Part shown: positions 1 to 12,262 of the stretch, piece by piece | Layout of the letters: each line of letters opens with the position of its first letter | How positions within the stretch are numbered: position 1 is the first letter of the stretch | Assembly: GCA_005765155.1 (NCBI GenBank) | Contig: VCCP01000006.1 | Location: 3,360,501 to 3,424,500, forward strand | Reading direction: 5' to 3' | DNA: 64,000 nt | Source: Zelopaecilomyces penicillatus | Taxonomy: Eukaryota; Ascomycota; Sordariomycetes; Hypocreales; Pseudodiploosporaceae | Notes under the pieces: generated by a model | The model's database searches: none | What the model saw: only the letters and a program-made list of their open reading frames with translations | What the model was told of the DNA's origin: nothing | Translations under genes and position numbers: made by a program

Positions 1-295
1 TACTGTAGTTTTGACGCTTCCAATCCTCTCTATATGAACACTAGTGCTAAGGGGGAAAGCATAATGTGCGCCATCTACACGAAAGTCGAAAGTGTTGATA
101 TCGATTCTCAAGCCTAAACCAGCGCTTCTTCTCGACCAAGGTTATTTGTGGGTGTGGGCTTTTATGCCGCTGGGTGCGTTAGCAGAAAGCGAAAGTATTA
201 CGGTCAAGATATCTAGCCAAGATCAACTTCAGTCACATAAAGGTCGAGTATTCCCGTCATGCAGTGTACACTTTCATAGCGACCGCCCCACACTA
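1..295. other. Left edge, no gene seen
   Basis: Short stretch downstream of the broken subtilisin. It has only short open frames with no recognisable protein features; I see no gene in it. Confidence 0.5.
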
Positions 296-1623
296 CTAGT
301 TCGTCTGCCGGTTTTGAGCCAGAAAGATGTCATTGTTTGCAGTATCTTTAGCAGGGATCGATATACTTTGCAGGTAATCCAGTAGTGCTTGCGGCGATAC
401 GTCCATAATGCCACTCATGTGTGCGCCGGCCTGAGCAGTGCCACTTAGGAATCTGCTTACATCTAGGCCTCCAATCCAGTCGGAATGAATACTTTCTCCA
501 GGGGCGTAAATGTCGACAGCCTCACCGTAGTTGAAGAACTTTGAGATGTTTGTTTGAATGTTTGATGGCACCGACCGTGACAACCTGGGCAGCTTCGATA
601 AACCCCACGTCGTCGCCGTCATCGCTCGCAGCGAAGACCACATGTATACCCCTGTCTACCAAGGCAGCAACAACTTGCTCAAATGGTTCATAATAAACAT
701 AGCTGAAAGGTAAGCTGACAACGGAAGGGTTCCCTCTTTCAGCGACAGATGCACTAACAAAATTGAGCCCGGACATGATTCCACTGTATGAGCCCTGTCT
801 GTCTGGGCCGCCCAAGACTTTCACAGCCACAATGTTGCATTGCTTAGCAACGCCAGCAGAGTAGCCGCGATGATGCCCGCGATATGGGTTCCATGGCCGT
901 TGTCATCAAAGCTAAAAGAAAATCCAAAGGCTGGTCCTTGCACAAGTCTGCGTTGGGGACCTCCACCAAAATCTCTGTGTTGGGGATTTATTCCCGTGTC
1001 GAGCACATACACATCTACACCCCTGCCACCTGCATCATCACACGTGTATGTATAATCAAGACGTGATGGATCGGATCTAGGGAAAGGTTTTCTTTGAGAG
1101 ATTGCTTGTAGGCCCCATGGTTCACCTTGCTGTGAAACCAAGGCTCTCCTTCGCAGAGTACGACCCGATCCGTAAGCTGTTCCTTGAAACTTTTGTCCCA
1201 TTGACTGGTTGCGCCGCATTCTTACGATGCGGTCTGGCTCAATGGATTCAATCTAGCTGATATTAGTTATCTCAAGCCGTATAAATTCCTCACAGTCCAT
1301 CCTCATACCTCTGCACCTTTCTTCATCTCAGCAACTGTTTCTGGGTCAAAAGATCCAGAATAGCCATAGAAACCTGGGATGCCATCCCATTTGTCCTTGA
1401 TGCTTTGAAATCGGCTGTCAAGACTGCGCTTATGAATGGCGTTTACCCACTCAATGTGACTGTGGAAGCGTGCAAGCTTGAGGCTCGGCTTGAGAGTTAC
1501 TGTATAGCTTGCCGGAACAACTTCATCGCACGAGCTTTGGGATTCATAGACAGGGGCTGATGCACAGATGGAAAAGAGTGTTGTCGCTGTGACAGCTATG
1601 TTTAGAGGAATATAAGAGACCAT
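296..1623 (-). pseudogene. Secreted subtilisin-like (S8) protease, disrupted and lacking catalytic Ser
   Basis: Remnant of a proteinase K-type secreted serine protease. Exon 1 (1623-1309) encodes a signal peptide and an inhibitor I9-type propeptide. An intron (1253-1308, GTATGA...CTAG) restores the usual propeptide end 'IEPD'. Exon 2 carries the catalytic Asp region (VLDTGIN) and the His region (GHGTHIAG). The reading frame then shifts twice, near 855-868 and near 530-545. The protein can be followed only by changing frame, through AVKVLGG and then NYGEAVDIYAPG. The catalytic-serine motif, normally GTSMA, reads GTAQA here (Ala codon at 434-436). The oxyanion-hole region also lacks the usual Asn (AASDDGD). 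Even without the frameshifts the enzyme would therefore be inactive. The end at 296 is close to the normal family end. Sequencing error could explain one frameshift but not the missing Ser. Confidence 0.85.
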
Positions 1624-2311
1624 GATGAATGATAATTCAAGACTTGATAGGATTTGATGAGAATTCTGTTTAAGAAATATGAACCATTTAATATTGTAGA
1701 TATTAATAGAACATAAACTTTCCATCATTTTCCAATTTCCAGCCATCACACTCTACGCTATTTGCTTCCCGACACACACGTATACAGGGCATGTCCAGAA
1801 TCAAGTCAGCGAACATATGAGATATAACAGATAGGATAGCACATCAAAAACACCTAAGACATGTGACCGCTTTCAGATAGCAAAATGACATGTGAACCTT
1901 TACTGAAATATCTCACTCGCCTACTCCAAGATACGTTCTGGTAGTGAGAAAGAATGACTCTATAGTGCTAGATTGGTTGGTTATAGATGCCGAAGCTTTG
2001 AGCAAGTTGATCTCGGGTAAATAATGTCCAAGATTTATCAGTTGACGGTGATTTCCCAGAACAAGTGATGAATCATCACTGTTTCATATCATGAGACCAA
2101 GCTTTTGATGTGAGAAGTTGCGATGGGGCCATTGTTCCTTGGCAGAAAAGCAGGGCTGTCAAGCCTTGCAGGATATTCAGTAAGTGTTATATAAGCAATA
2201 GGAATTACCTAGTATGGTTGAGCATCATTAATAGGCTTAGAGCTTTGAGGATGACATGATTAATTATGCATGTTCTGGATGATTCTGATCGATGTTGCTA
2301 TACAAAACTTA
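1624..2311. other. Intergenic, no gene seen
   Basis: About 690 bases upstream of the broken protease. It is fairly A/T-rich with only short open frames. I recognise no gene, repeat or RNA. Confidence 0.4.
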
Positions 2312-2770
2312 CTACTGTGTCTTTAGTTCCCAAAAGTGTCTTAAAATGGTAGCATGCCGATCACTCAAGCCAAATGAGCTCATTGCATGAAGACTACCTT
2401 TGTTTCTTTTTAGCTCGGGTAGCATCAAATGAGCGTCTCTAAAGGCGCGTTTTGTTTCAACCTCTGAATCAGTACAGTCAGTGCCACTATCTACAAAATA
2501 GTCAAGTGGATGACCTGCAAGAGGACAATCAATGACGTGCCAACGCCCACATCCGCTTCGGCCATCATTGTGGCTTTCAAAAGACGGGGATAACAATGGT
2601 GGAGAAACTGCCTGACAACTAATACTGGGTAAAGGACAGTGGATCGCGTGATGTATGGTAGTAAGGGGCGGAAAATAACACAACTCATACAGAGCTATAA
2701 TTCGCTTAGAACAAATGGTCTCATAGCGGCATAGTACTGACGTTTGCCTAGTAAACCTGACTTTCGTCAT
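2312..2770 (-). CDS. Hypothetical protein, 152 aa, doubtful
   Basis: An unspliced open frame of 152 residues that I do not recognise. The C-terminal half (roughly residues 70-152) looks more protein-like than the N-terminal half: mixed charge, and a stretch with GRWHVIDCP and KRAFRDAHLM. No signal peptide or membrane segment is evident. It could be the last exon of a spliced gene, a decayed fragment, or a chance frame. Nothing in the neighbourhood suggests a role. Confidence 0.25.
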   Translation of the reverse strand: MTKVRFTRQTSVLCRYETICSKRIIALYELCYFPPLTTIHHAIHCPLPSISCQAVSPPLLSPSFESHNDGRSGCGRWHVIDCPLAGHPLDYFVDSGTDCTDSEVETKRAFRDAHLMLPELKRNKGSLHAMSSFGLSDRHATILRHFWELKTQ

Positions 2771-3212
2771 CAGTAGCCCAACTACATAATACCGAAGCTT
2801 TGATAACGTGGGATTCCAACTACGACACTAATAGCAATTTGCGAATGCTCAAAAGCACACTTGAGGACAATGTCTGTTATCGTGCTGGAAGGGGCATACC
2901 TTTCTAACCAATTCACCGTTCCATATTGCTTTAGATAGTGACAGCAACGGGCCGGCCCGTAAGGGCAACGTCAATTTAGATGGTTGGCACCACTGCCATA
3001 TCTGGCAAGCAAACCTTTTAGAGTAAACGGGTGAGACAAGTGGCCACCACAGTTATTTCCTGTTAGCTTCATCTTGTTTTGCTAAAAAAAAATTCAACGG
3101 ATTGATTTATTTGCTACTCTTCTGACCAACTGGTTCAGCGCTTCATCATGCTTAAACGACGCGACACATTACAGACATTCATTCATCCCCCTTCAGTCAT
3201 CAAGAATCTAGG
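2771..3212. other. Intergenic, no gene seen
   Basis: Lies between a doubtful reading frame and the 3' end of the next gene. It contains a short GC palindrome (GGGCCGGCCC near 2950) and an A-run near 3084. No gene is recognised. Confidence 0.4.
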
Positions 3213-5967
3213 CTACACCGTCGTCCCACTCGATTCCAAATTCACCGTCCGGCAATCCGCCTTTTTCAAGCCCATCTTTGTAAAAACCTCATCTCCATCC
3301 TTATACTCCTTGCCCTGGAAGTCACGAACCACCCCGTTTTTATCAATCAGGTGCTTCGTCGCATACAAACGCAATCCCTGTCCAGGCACCTTGCAGAATG
3401 TTGGATACCCCCATTGCATCAACCCACCGAGAAACACAAACAGTGGCTGTTCTTTGGGTTTGCTTCTGCGCGGAATACGGGCAATTAAGGCGGGTAGACT
3501 GTTCTTTGGCATCTTGGTGGTTTTGGAGACGTGGATCTCTGCCATGAATCCCTTGTTCTTGTCGAATTGGTCGACATTGTAGTTTAGGATGCGGCCGAGG
3601 GAGTCGAAGCCGTAGAATCCGGATTGAGGATCTAGAGTTCCCCAAGCCTCTGTGAGTGAGTCCTGATCGGCCGGCTTTGTAAGATAGAGGAGCCCGTCCT
3701 TGCCAGATACCAAGGTCAAAGCCTCTTCCTTGTCCATGATGATGGACCAGTACTTTTGTCGCTTAGAGCTGTCGAGACGCGATGCCACATCGTGAACCTC
3801 TGTTGGTTTATTCACATTTAGGTTCTCCATGCCACCAAGTTTCTGTGCAGCCAATGTAAAGATGTCTGACTTGGGCGGCGACACTTTGTCCTTGTCAAAG
3901 CCAGACAACGAAACACATCCCAGGCCTTTGTCATAGATAGTCTTGTCAGTCAGCTTGAAATCCCACAGCTCCAAAGCGTTGATCTCAATCTTGTTCTTAA
4001 ATCCCATGCGAAGCTCGATTCCTTTGCAAGGACTATCGGGAGTTGCACCTGGATCCCCAACGCCAACCGTAGCGCCCGCAGATATATACGCCGAAGGTGT
4101 ATCGATGAGAGCCACGGTAGCCTTGAATTTTCCGTTTAGAACGTCGACTCCAGCCTCAAACGCAATGGGAATGCCCAAAGCCGCCGTAGCCTGCAGCTTT
4201 CCCTCTGCCCTGGCGTAAGGCGTAAATGTCGCGTCAAACCCGCTCTCAATCTTGCAGGAATTCTTTTTTTTGAGATCCAAAACCGCCTTGCCCTTGGTGA
4301 TTTTCACATCCCCGCCAAAGATGAGCGCTATTTCTCCTGATACTTCCAAGTCAAACTTTCCAGAAAAGGAGAGCTGCGGACCGACGGTGAAGAGACCAGG
4401 AATAGCGATGGGTGATAACGGGATCGGGGCGAATTGTTGCTTGTGGCTAAAGATGGGATACTTGCCGTTGACGGTGACGCCAAAGCGAGCATAAGCTACC
4501 GCATCTTTCTTCATATCAATGGCCAAATTCCCCTCTCGAATGCCATCCACGACATGGAACGCAAACCTGCCGTCCACTGTAAAGTCCCCTTCCAAGCCGC
4601 ACTTGACACACGCGACTTTGATGCCGTGTTCAAGCTTGGAGGATCCTGGTGGCGGAGGTGTACCATCCTTTTTCTCAAAGACAGTGGTGCCCTTTTCTCC
4701 GAGGATCAGCTGGCCCTTGTTGTTTGTGCCGACATTGACAAAGTTATTAATCTTGTAGTCATGGTGAAAGGGGCGGTCGATGCCGTTTGTGAAGGCCTCG
4801 TAGACTAACTTGCCGCCTTCCACTGCGAGCTCGGCGACTTGTTCGACCAGCTTATCTGCGCCTGAGCGAAGTGCTAGAGCGAGCTGTGCAAGTAAAGTTA
4901 GTTTCGATTTATTATTCTGCAGTATGTGTTTGAATTGTGTGTATATGGCTACTTACCTTGAGGAATCCAAGTGCTGCTTGGCCAAGCGTCGGGTCTACTG
5001 AGCCCTTCTTCTTTCTGCGCGGACGGGCCAGACTATCCCGTTGTTCTATAGAATCGTCGGGTAACCCAATAAAGCCGTCATCGTCAACAAGGCCGTCATC
5101 TTCAACAAAGTCTATCGGATCTTCAGGCTCTGGCATATTGGGGTCAACAGTCACATTGAAGAAGTGCTCCAGCGCGGCCAAGTCATTCTCAATATCAACG
5201 TCCCCCCCTTCATCCGCGCGTTTGAAGAGAGAAACCGCCCTTGAATGAACTCTTGGAGCAGGGAGAGTCCGATGCAGCTCCTTGGGATCCTCGTACATGC
5301 CCCAAGAAACGTCTCCAGACTCGAGGGCGGTTTCTTCATCTATGGGCTCCACGGGTACTGATACACAGCTGGCACCAGTGTTTTGGACAGGTTGAAATGC
5401 GAGGAAGTAGCTTCGCTTATGTCCAGATAGATCACCGCATCCGAGATGGTATGTGAGGAGGTGGAATGTGCCGTCGTGTGTGTTTTCGACCCAAGACTTT
5501 TCGACAATGTCTCGAGCCTTGGGGTTCTCAAAGCAAACTTCAATTGAGCGGTTATTGCACCTGATATCCGTGACGTGATTAGACTGATCTAATACAACGG
5601 TGGGATGCTTGAAGGTAGCTTTCAGGTGCGCGTGCTTTGACCCGTGTACAGCGCCTAAACATGTCTTGTTAGAGAACTATCAAAAGGTAGTCGACCTAAG
5701 TCAATGCAAATGTTGAATGAGTTACTTACTGCGATGGCCCTCTTCAGCGAAATACATATCTCGGGTCACTTGCGGCACAAGAAAGTCCAAGTCTGCGCCA
5801 TCGTGATTGGGGTGTCTGCCAGGAAACATGGACACCGAATCTCGCGTCACCTTTGGGGAGACATGGAGCAATCTCTTGTAATGGACAGCAGCCCGGGTAT
5901 CCTCAGTAAACGCAGCGTTGGCGCTCGCAAGGACCAACCCAGCCGCCAAAGACGGGCTGAAGCGCAT
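3213..5967 (-). CDS. Secreted DUF7029/DUF7223-like protein, 868 aa
   Basis: Three-exon gene: 5967-5730, 5654-4957 and 4883-3213, with introns 5655-5729 and 4884-4956 (both start GTAAGT and end AG). The start at 5967 gives a clean signal peptide (MRFSPSLAAGLVLASANA). Residues about 25-195 form a compact beta-rich region with paired cysteines, resembling the N-terminal DUF7029 region of fungal secreted proteins. A low-complexity acidic linker follows, then a basic RPRRKKK patch near residue 290 that could be a processing site. Residues about 330-640 are a long Gly/Ala/Val beta-rich domain resembling DUF7223. The final 200 residues include a Trp- and Tyr-rich part ending near EVFTKMGLKKADCRTV. 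Domain names are from family resemblance, not a search. The function of the family is not known to me. It is probably a cell-surface or extracellular protein. Confidence 0.8.
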
Positions 5968-6137
5968 GGTGAGGACGTTTTGAGGGTTGTTGATCTATGA
6001 AGTGTGGTGTGAGTCGGGGTGTTCAGGCTTTCACTGCCAAGCACTGCTGCTGAATAACTCTTGGAGAGGGCGGCGAGTCGATGCTATTTATTATTTCTCG
6101 GCATTCTTTGAACTGCCTTCTTTACGGTGTATTTTTT

Positions 6138-6177
<40 letters not shown>

Positions 6178-6350
6178 TCCTATTTCCTCTTTTCTTTGCC
6201 CACCGCAGCTGAGGATACCAACCCCGAGTCTACCACCTATAGCATAGTATCCACTGGGAAGTGAGACGTCTCTGACAATTACTCTCCATAGTAAACGATG
6301 GAGTCAAACAATCGACACGAAAAAATACTAGTTTCGGTATATAAACCCCA
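5968..6350. other. Upstream region of the DUF7029-like gene
   Basis: Probable 5' region of the minus-strand gene that begins at 5967. It holds a TTTC tetranucleotide run (6136-6179) about 170 bases upstream of the start codon. No other feature is recognised. Confidence 0.4.
6136..6179 (+). repeat. (TTTC)n microsatellite
   Basis: About 11 uninterrupted copies of a pyrimidine tetranucleotide, lying in the presumed promoter or leader of the gene starting at 5967 (on that gene's strand it reads GAAA). Confidence 0.95.
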
Positions 6351-6779
6351 TCAGTTGTCAATTTCTAGTTGTGTGTGGCTTGTCACCATGTAAGTTTCAT
6401 CACCAGTCAATATGCGTGTTTCATCACAGTCATAGACAAACCGTAGTCTCTTATTACTCCATAGTTTCCCCAGACTGAAGTCGCATGCAGCAGCAAAGAT
6501 GGACTATATGAGATAGGAGAAGATACTCACCTGCGGCAGTGTGTTGTCGCGACTAGGACGGCAATTGATGGATGGCGAGCTGGGAGACAGGCATGTTAAC
6601 ATGCCGTGGTTGTATCGTGGCATTTCCGCGGAGGGGGGTTTTGTCAAAAATGACAGAAACGTGTTGCAGCATTGGAAGACGCTGTTTCTCAAATACATGT
6701 AATCACGGCTGGCATTCTCGGATTCTAATACTTGGAGAGCATAGATGATAGAGCATATAGTGTGGAATAGCGATTGCAA
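6351..6779 (-). pseudogene. Possible small unidentified gene, interrupted by TAG
   Basis: A 143-codon frame on the minus strand that is open except for one TAG (6504-6506). The part after the stop is protein-like (DFSLGKLWSNKRLRFVYDC, then ETYMVTSHTQLEID, stop at 6351). A good donor (CAG/GTGAGT) lies 27 bases before the TAG, so this could instead be an intron with an unusual acceptor. The nearest acceptor with a normal intron length (about 57 nt, ending CTTCAG) does not keep the frame. I do not recognise the product. It may be a broken gene, a spliced gene whose first exon is elsewhere, or chance. Confidence 0.3.
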
Positions 6780-7370
6780 TATAGTGTCTCGATAGGAACC
6801 GCATCAACGCTATACCCAGGCCCTTGCTAGTTCCCATTGCATTACTCTTCTTTCCATCAGCAACTTAATGCTTAGCGATCACAGCGCAACTTGGCAGTCG
6901 GTGATCATGTAATGTGCTGTGCTAGACTTTCAGATGTAGCACTCATATGTGGCCGTTTGCTGCAGGATCGCGTCGTACTGAATGCACTCCAAATTGTAGA
7001 TTGGGTGCCCATGGGGTGTGGAGTTCTGTGAAGTTTGGGTAGTTCAAAAAAGGAAAATAACCCACGATCATCGACTCCCGATGAATTCCTTTTGGGTAGT
7101 TTAGGGTAGTATGCGTGTAACTCAAGATCCACTGGTCATCCAATGGACACCCAATGGTACTTTAAATGTCTTGTAAATCATGAGTCCCAGGTAACATGAC
7201 GCGGTACGGCTTTGGATCACTCACTGGCAATTTATCATGATAATTGCCAATGTTTCTTGATTAACTGCGGACTACGTATCTACCCTCAGTTCACTTGTTC
7301 AATGAAGCATGGTGCTGTGACGGCCCGCTCTGTCTCACATCGGCGCAGGTTTCATCACAATCACCTCCCA
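6780..7370. other. Intergenic, no gene seen
   Basis: About 590 bases with only short open frames on both strands and no recognised feature. Confidence 0.4.
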
Positions 7371-7631
7371 CCATGTCGCAGTTTTTTGTCACCACCACGC
7401 AACAGCAACGGTCAAAATACGTACGTATCCCCAAGAAGATACATCCACATTTGCCAACACAAAGGCCGCTATGGCCTTGCACCTAAGAGACAAATATGCA
7501 GGTCTTACAAGAGCAGCTTTCTTCCACGAGTTGAGCTTTGACAATGCTTGCTTTGACGTGATTGTGGCTGGCTGGGCTGAGGACAGTTACTATATGCACT
7601 TGAGACAACTCCTGACAATTTGCGCGCCGTG
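7371..7631 (+). CDS. Possible short two-exon hypothetical gene
   Basis: An ATG at about 7373 opens MSQFFVTTTQQQ, followed by a possible donor (GTACGT near 7420) and an AG near 7463. The following frame (AAMALHLRDKYAGLTRAAF, then FHELSFDNACFDVIVAGWAED) is protein-like and ends at a stop at 7629-7631. The product would be about 75 residues with no signal peptide. I do not recognise it. Splicing is guessed from the sequence alone and the intron would be short, so this is weak. Confidence 0.22.
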
Positions 7632-8624
7632 ATTCTGGATTTGTTCAAACTCCGCACCATGGACTATGAATTGAACAAAACAAATGGTTTTACCACACAC
7701 ACACACCTTTGACACTGGATCTTACCATGATAGTCCAGAGTGTCTCGGGAGCTGCATCTAGTCCCATTGCCGACATCAAAATCAGGCCATATCGTCACAT
7801 AGTCTCAGACTCTTAACGCGAAATGCGGGCTGCCCCTCGCGTCCACTGATCAAGAGCAATTTGGGCGATCTTGTAACCCACACTCAAGGCCAAGGTTGCC
7901 CGCAATTGAACGCACCACATGCGCAATTGAAAAGACCAGAGGGAATTCTCGGAAGATAATCCTGCGAAGGCTAGATTGGATAGAATGTGTCCGGTGAGTC
8001 CAAGCCACGATAGCACGCTCGCGTGAGGCTCGTATAACCAGAGAAGCATACGGTAAGCCGTCAGTAGTTAAAGCATTGATGCGGGTGGTATTTACTGCTG
8101 TAGGGTGTAGAAATCTTGACTGGCTCATCAAGACCAGATTATACCAAGACATAAAGGAAAACACGAGCGAGGCAACGGACAGCGTCTCTCAATTTACTGG
8201 AGAAGCTAATTCTAAAGACATATTCATGGTACTACCCTGGAATTAACACACTATACGTCCCATCAAACAAAGGGTCAACTTTTGCAATAAGACGATCGAT
8301 CACTTTTCTCTCATCAGAGATATTTGCAGGGGCAGGTTGGCCTCTAATCAAGCTCTGCACCTAGCAGTGCCAGCATTTGACTCGGGGGTATACATACGCC
8401 AAGTAGCATGATTTGACAAGGGCTTAGCATGCAGGAGGCTGAACTGAAGAATCATCAAGAGATGTAAATTCTCCGTCGTTGAATGGTGAATGCAGATGAC
8501 TGCTGAGTAGTATACATAGTCTAGGCTAGCAGCACGAACGTAACGATTAATCTTCATGTTGGTCACTCCCTTTTTATGTTCACTACAATGTTATATACTT
8601 TCCAAACATGCTTAACAATGACTT
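7632..8624. other. Intergenic, no gene seen
   Basis: About 1 kb downstream of the rhamnosidase gene. It contains only short frames without recognisable domains, plus a short CA run near 7697. Confidence 0.4.
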
Positions 8625-11035
8625 CTACGCACCCACAGTAATCGTGTGGCTTCCCGCCTTGACATCAATCGTCACAAACGCCTCTTTATCCCCAACCACC
8701 ACCGTCTTCCCATCCAACTTGACCATCCTACTCGCAAACCCACTCACGGGCACTCTCACTTTCCCCTCTGTGCCGTTCGGCGCTGAGATTCTCAACGTAA
8801 AAACCGTGCCAGATCCGCTCGCTGTAGCATCCTTCCTCCAACAAACTCCCAACCCACCATGAGGAGTCGGCACCACACCTTTTGCCCAGGTGAGCCCACC
8901 ACCCTCTACTACAGGATTCACCTCCCAGCGAGAAAACCCAGGCCGGGTGGGCTTCACACCGAGGACGAAGTTGCTGAGAATGGGTGTCACACCTGTGGAC
9001 CAGCCGTGAGACATGGACGTGTAAGTACCCTGATATGGCGCGCCATTGGGACCAATGCCCTCCCAGTGCGTAATCTTGGGGTCATGCGTCGCCATCCATC
9101 CGTACAGACGGCGGATCTCGTCAAACCCTGATGCTGTGGTGCCTTCATTGCCGAAACGTGCCGCGAGCTCAAAGTACGACATGAAGGCATACACGCGCGA
9201 CGAGAACTTGGCCGACGGCGCGAGCACATCCGAATCGTAAAACGCATTGCCATACGGACGCGCCGCTTTACTGCCCCAGTAGTCAAGAATCCTCCGACTC
9301 GTCTTATCATCCGTCACACCCGCAAGAATCGCAATCGAGTTCCCATCCTGAGCATGAACATCACAATACGTCCCCGCTGGCTTACCCGGACAGGGTCCTC
9401 CATCATAAAACGCACCAACCTTGTCATCAAAGTTGTTCTTCATCAGAGCGGCTCTAACAACACCAGCACGGGTGTTCCAGCGAGCAGCGTCTTCTTTCTT
9501 TCCAAGAGTATCGGCTAGTTGGGCAGCGTAGGACAGAGCGTGGATGTAGAGCGCGTTGTAGTATGTGATGGGGCCGGAACGCGGCAGGAACGCATAGTCG
9601 CCGTACCCGATCTCGGCTTTTTTATCGACGAGGTTGGTTTTGGCGTTGGTATGGCTGGGGTAGTATATGTCGAGTGTTTTGACGAGGACGGACCAGTATT
9701 TGTTGGCGTAGGCGGTGTCGCCGGTGTACATGACGAGGTCGACGCTGCAAACAACCCACCAGAGGGGGTAGTCGAAGAGGGGGAGGGTATAGTCGTTTCT
9801 GTAGGAATTAGTAAATGAACCATAGTTTCTCGTCCAGTAGAGAAATCAACTTACATGCTCGCCGGAGGAATCCATCCATCATCCCGCTGATGATTCGCCA
9901 AATCCTCCAACACCGTCCGCGACGCCTCCGCAAAATCATGCGACAAATACGACGTCAACGACGCAACCGCCAAGTCCCCGACATACGGATCCCGATCCCT
10001 CTTCGCCCCATCCATCAACACCTGCTTCCCTTCCAGTCCTTTACTCGCCGCCCTCCGCGGCTCCGTCTCATTCGCAAAGAAAAAGTCCGTGTTCGTGTCA
10101 ACCGTGTAGACGCCATCGTACCACCATTGTGTGAGGTCTTTATCGGAGCACTCAAACCAGCCGGAAAAGGTGTCCGGTGTACCCAAGTAAGCGGACCATT
10201 CGAGGTTGACGGAGGAGATGGAGACGCTGCCAAAGGGGGTTGTGTAGGGGGCGTCTTTGGCGATGGCGTCGAGGGAGATGCGGACGTAGCGGAAGCCGTG
10301 GAGGCCGTCGGCACAGACTTTGGTGTCGTGTTGGCAGCCGATGTAGTCTTTCCAGTTGTAGGCTTCATTTTTTACAGCGATCTGTATTGATGGTTAGTTT
10401 GTGCTTGTGAGGACAGACATATGACTCCATTCGGGACTACTCACTTGGTCGGATCCATCTGTCAACTTGTCTTTCTATAAGCCGACAGCAGTCAGCATCA
10501 TCATCCATAATCAGGAACACAATTACGATGCAGAGCAACTCACCCCACCAGCATTATACGACCGCGAGAAATCACTCCGGCTCGACAAAAACTGCAACGT
10601 CTCCGAAAACGCCAGCCTTACACCCGGCAGACTCCCATCCTTATTCGTTCCACTCGACCCTGCGAACCGAATCCCCAACAACCCTACCACATTCTGCCCA
10701 AAATCGAGCACCACCGTCGGCACCACGTCGCTCGTGTTGTTCGCATCACGCGAAAACACCGTTGGCCCTCCTGTGCCGTCGATGAGGCCCTTTACGTTGG
10801 TCACGCGACCTTGTGTGCGGTCGGCGATGATGGCTACGGGTTTGAGGGTGGAAGAGGTCGGAGAGCGCACGTATTTGTGCCAATTGGTGTTGGAGTCGGT
10901 GCAGACATCCGGGGCGGCGCGGATGTTGTATGACGGAGAGGTGGTAGGGCTGGCGGAGGCGATGGAGGCGGCGAGGGTGAGGAGGGTGAGGGTGGTGGTG
11001 TGCCAAAGGCTGCGTGGTGATGGTAGAGGCGACAT
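8625..11035 (-). CDS. Alpha-L-rhamnosidase, GH78, secreted, 740 aa
   Basis: Secreted glycoside hydrolase that removes terminal alpha-L-rhamnose from plant glycosides or rhamnose-containing polysaccharides. Four exons: 11035-10544, 10474-10445 (only 30 nt), 10381-9855 and 9798-8625, with introns of 69, 63 and 56 nt; the frame joins exactly at each. The start at 11035 gives a signal peptide (MSPLPSPRSLW...ASIASA); an in-frame codon upstream at 11062 would bury it. The N-terminal half is the beta-sandwich region (LDFGQNVVGLLGIRF). The (alpha/alpha)6 catalytic region contains RDDGWIPPAS, FDYPLWWV and GYGDYAFLP, and the C-terminal rhamnosidase domain includes SMSHGWSTGVTPILS. Its length is normal for fungal GH78. 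The MFS sugar transporter 4.5 kb away could take up the released sugar, but nothing in the sequence ties the two together. Confidence 0.95.
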
Positions 11036-12262
11036 TGTAAGCGGCTGCGGTGCAAAATCCACCCTTTTTTACTCTCAAACCCTTCCAATGCCGATAACTT
11101 ATAGAAAACTCTAGACACGATGGCCAATGGGTTCGTCAAATACTTGCCGCCCTCGGGTGTCACTACCGCGAATGAATCCAAGACACCCAGTCTAACCTAG
11201 TCTACCCCAGATCTAGTCCTGCGGTCCCGGCTCTGGAATGTCAAGCTTGGAATGTGATTTTGGCTGGTGTGTAATAATTCACCCCTCCTCGGACTGTCGA
11301 TATGGCGAAAACGCCGAGTCAGACGAAGAGTCGTAATGGAATCCTTCGCTTGTTGTGACCTACCGCATGGGGTTTGGGCTATGCTGTGTTGCGGTAACGA
11401 GAGGGTCGATGGATGCGGGGGAATATGAATCATAAAGCGGAGGGCTATAGATGCGGGTATGTATGCTGCCGTTCTATATATATACTCATTTCTATCATAT
11501 TGTCAAGGCAACTCCTCACCTTTAATTTCATCATGTCAAGGAGAACTCTAAAGAAAGTTGTACTCGACAGTTGGTGATCCGCACAAACCCAAGGGTATGC
11601 AGCCAATTTAAACGCCCTGAACACATCGGCGTGGCGCGAGTCAAGCGCAGCATCCTCCTTCTAAACACCAACAACGGTAGCGTGCGTGGCTAGATTAAAG
11701 TTTCGCGTCTTGTCTTGGAAAACAAATTGCTGCTCTAGAAGCCTGTTGATTCTTTGTAAGCCTGCAATTATTTGCAGCAGCGCCGTAGATGTAAAGATGA
11801 ATGATTATAGCCTAACTGATGTTAAATAAAGTTGCGTCGCTAGCTTTTGCTCATGCCCAACCCGCAACGCCGCCACGTTAAGACCAACCCTACAGTCACC
11901 AATTTTACTCATCAATTTCTAGCATCATCAAGTGTAAAGATTAAAACGTTGTGAAATGGTTTACCCTTTGTGATTTTTCGTCTAATAATTGGTAATATAT
12001 AGTGATGTTGCATCTAGAATGGAGGAGCATTAAATGATGGGAATGGGCACAGAGGCACAGTCCTACAATTCTGAGAATAGACTTACTAACACACACACAC
12101 ACACACACACACTCATATGTATACAATAATGGGAAACAATTCCCATCCATATCAATCATAGCTAATGACGAAATTAATTAATAATGCAGTATTGGATTTA
12201 CCTGCTCTTCGAAAGCCTAGTTCAATTGTACCACTTCATCACCAATGCGACGTGTCGAATCT
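11036..12262. other. Intergenic, promoter side of GH78
   Basis: About 1.2 kb. The part next to 11036 should hold the rhamnosidase promoter. The rest is A/T-rich and contains a dinucleotide repeat (12089-12112). No gene is recognised. Confidence 0.4.
12089..12112 (+). repeat. (AC)12 microsatellite
   Basis: An uninterrupted run of 12 AC units in an intergenic A/T-rich stretch. Confidence 0.95.

Noticed and set aside
9815..10390. 191-residue plus-strand frame across the rhamnosidase
   Set aside because: Arginine/valine-rich shadow of the GH78 exon on the other strand.
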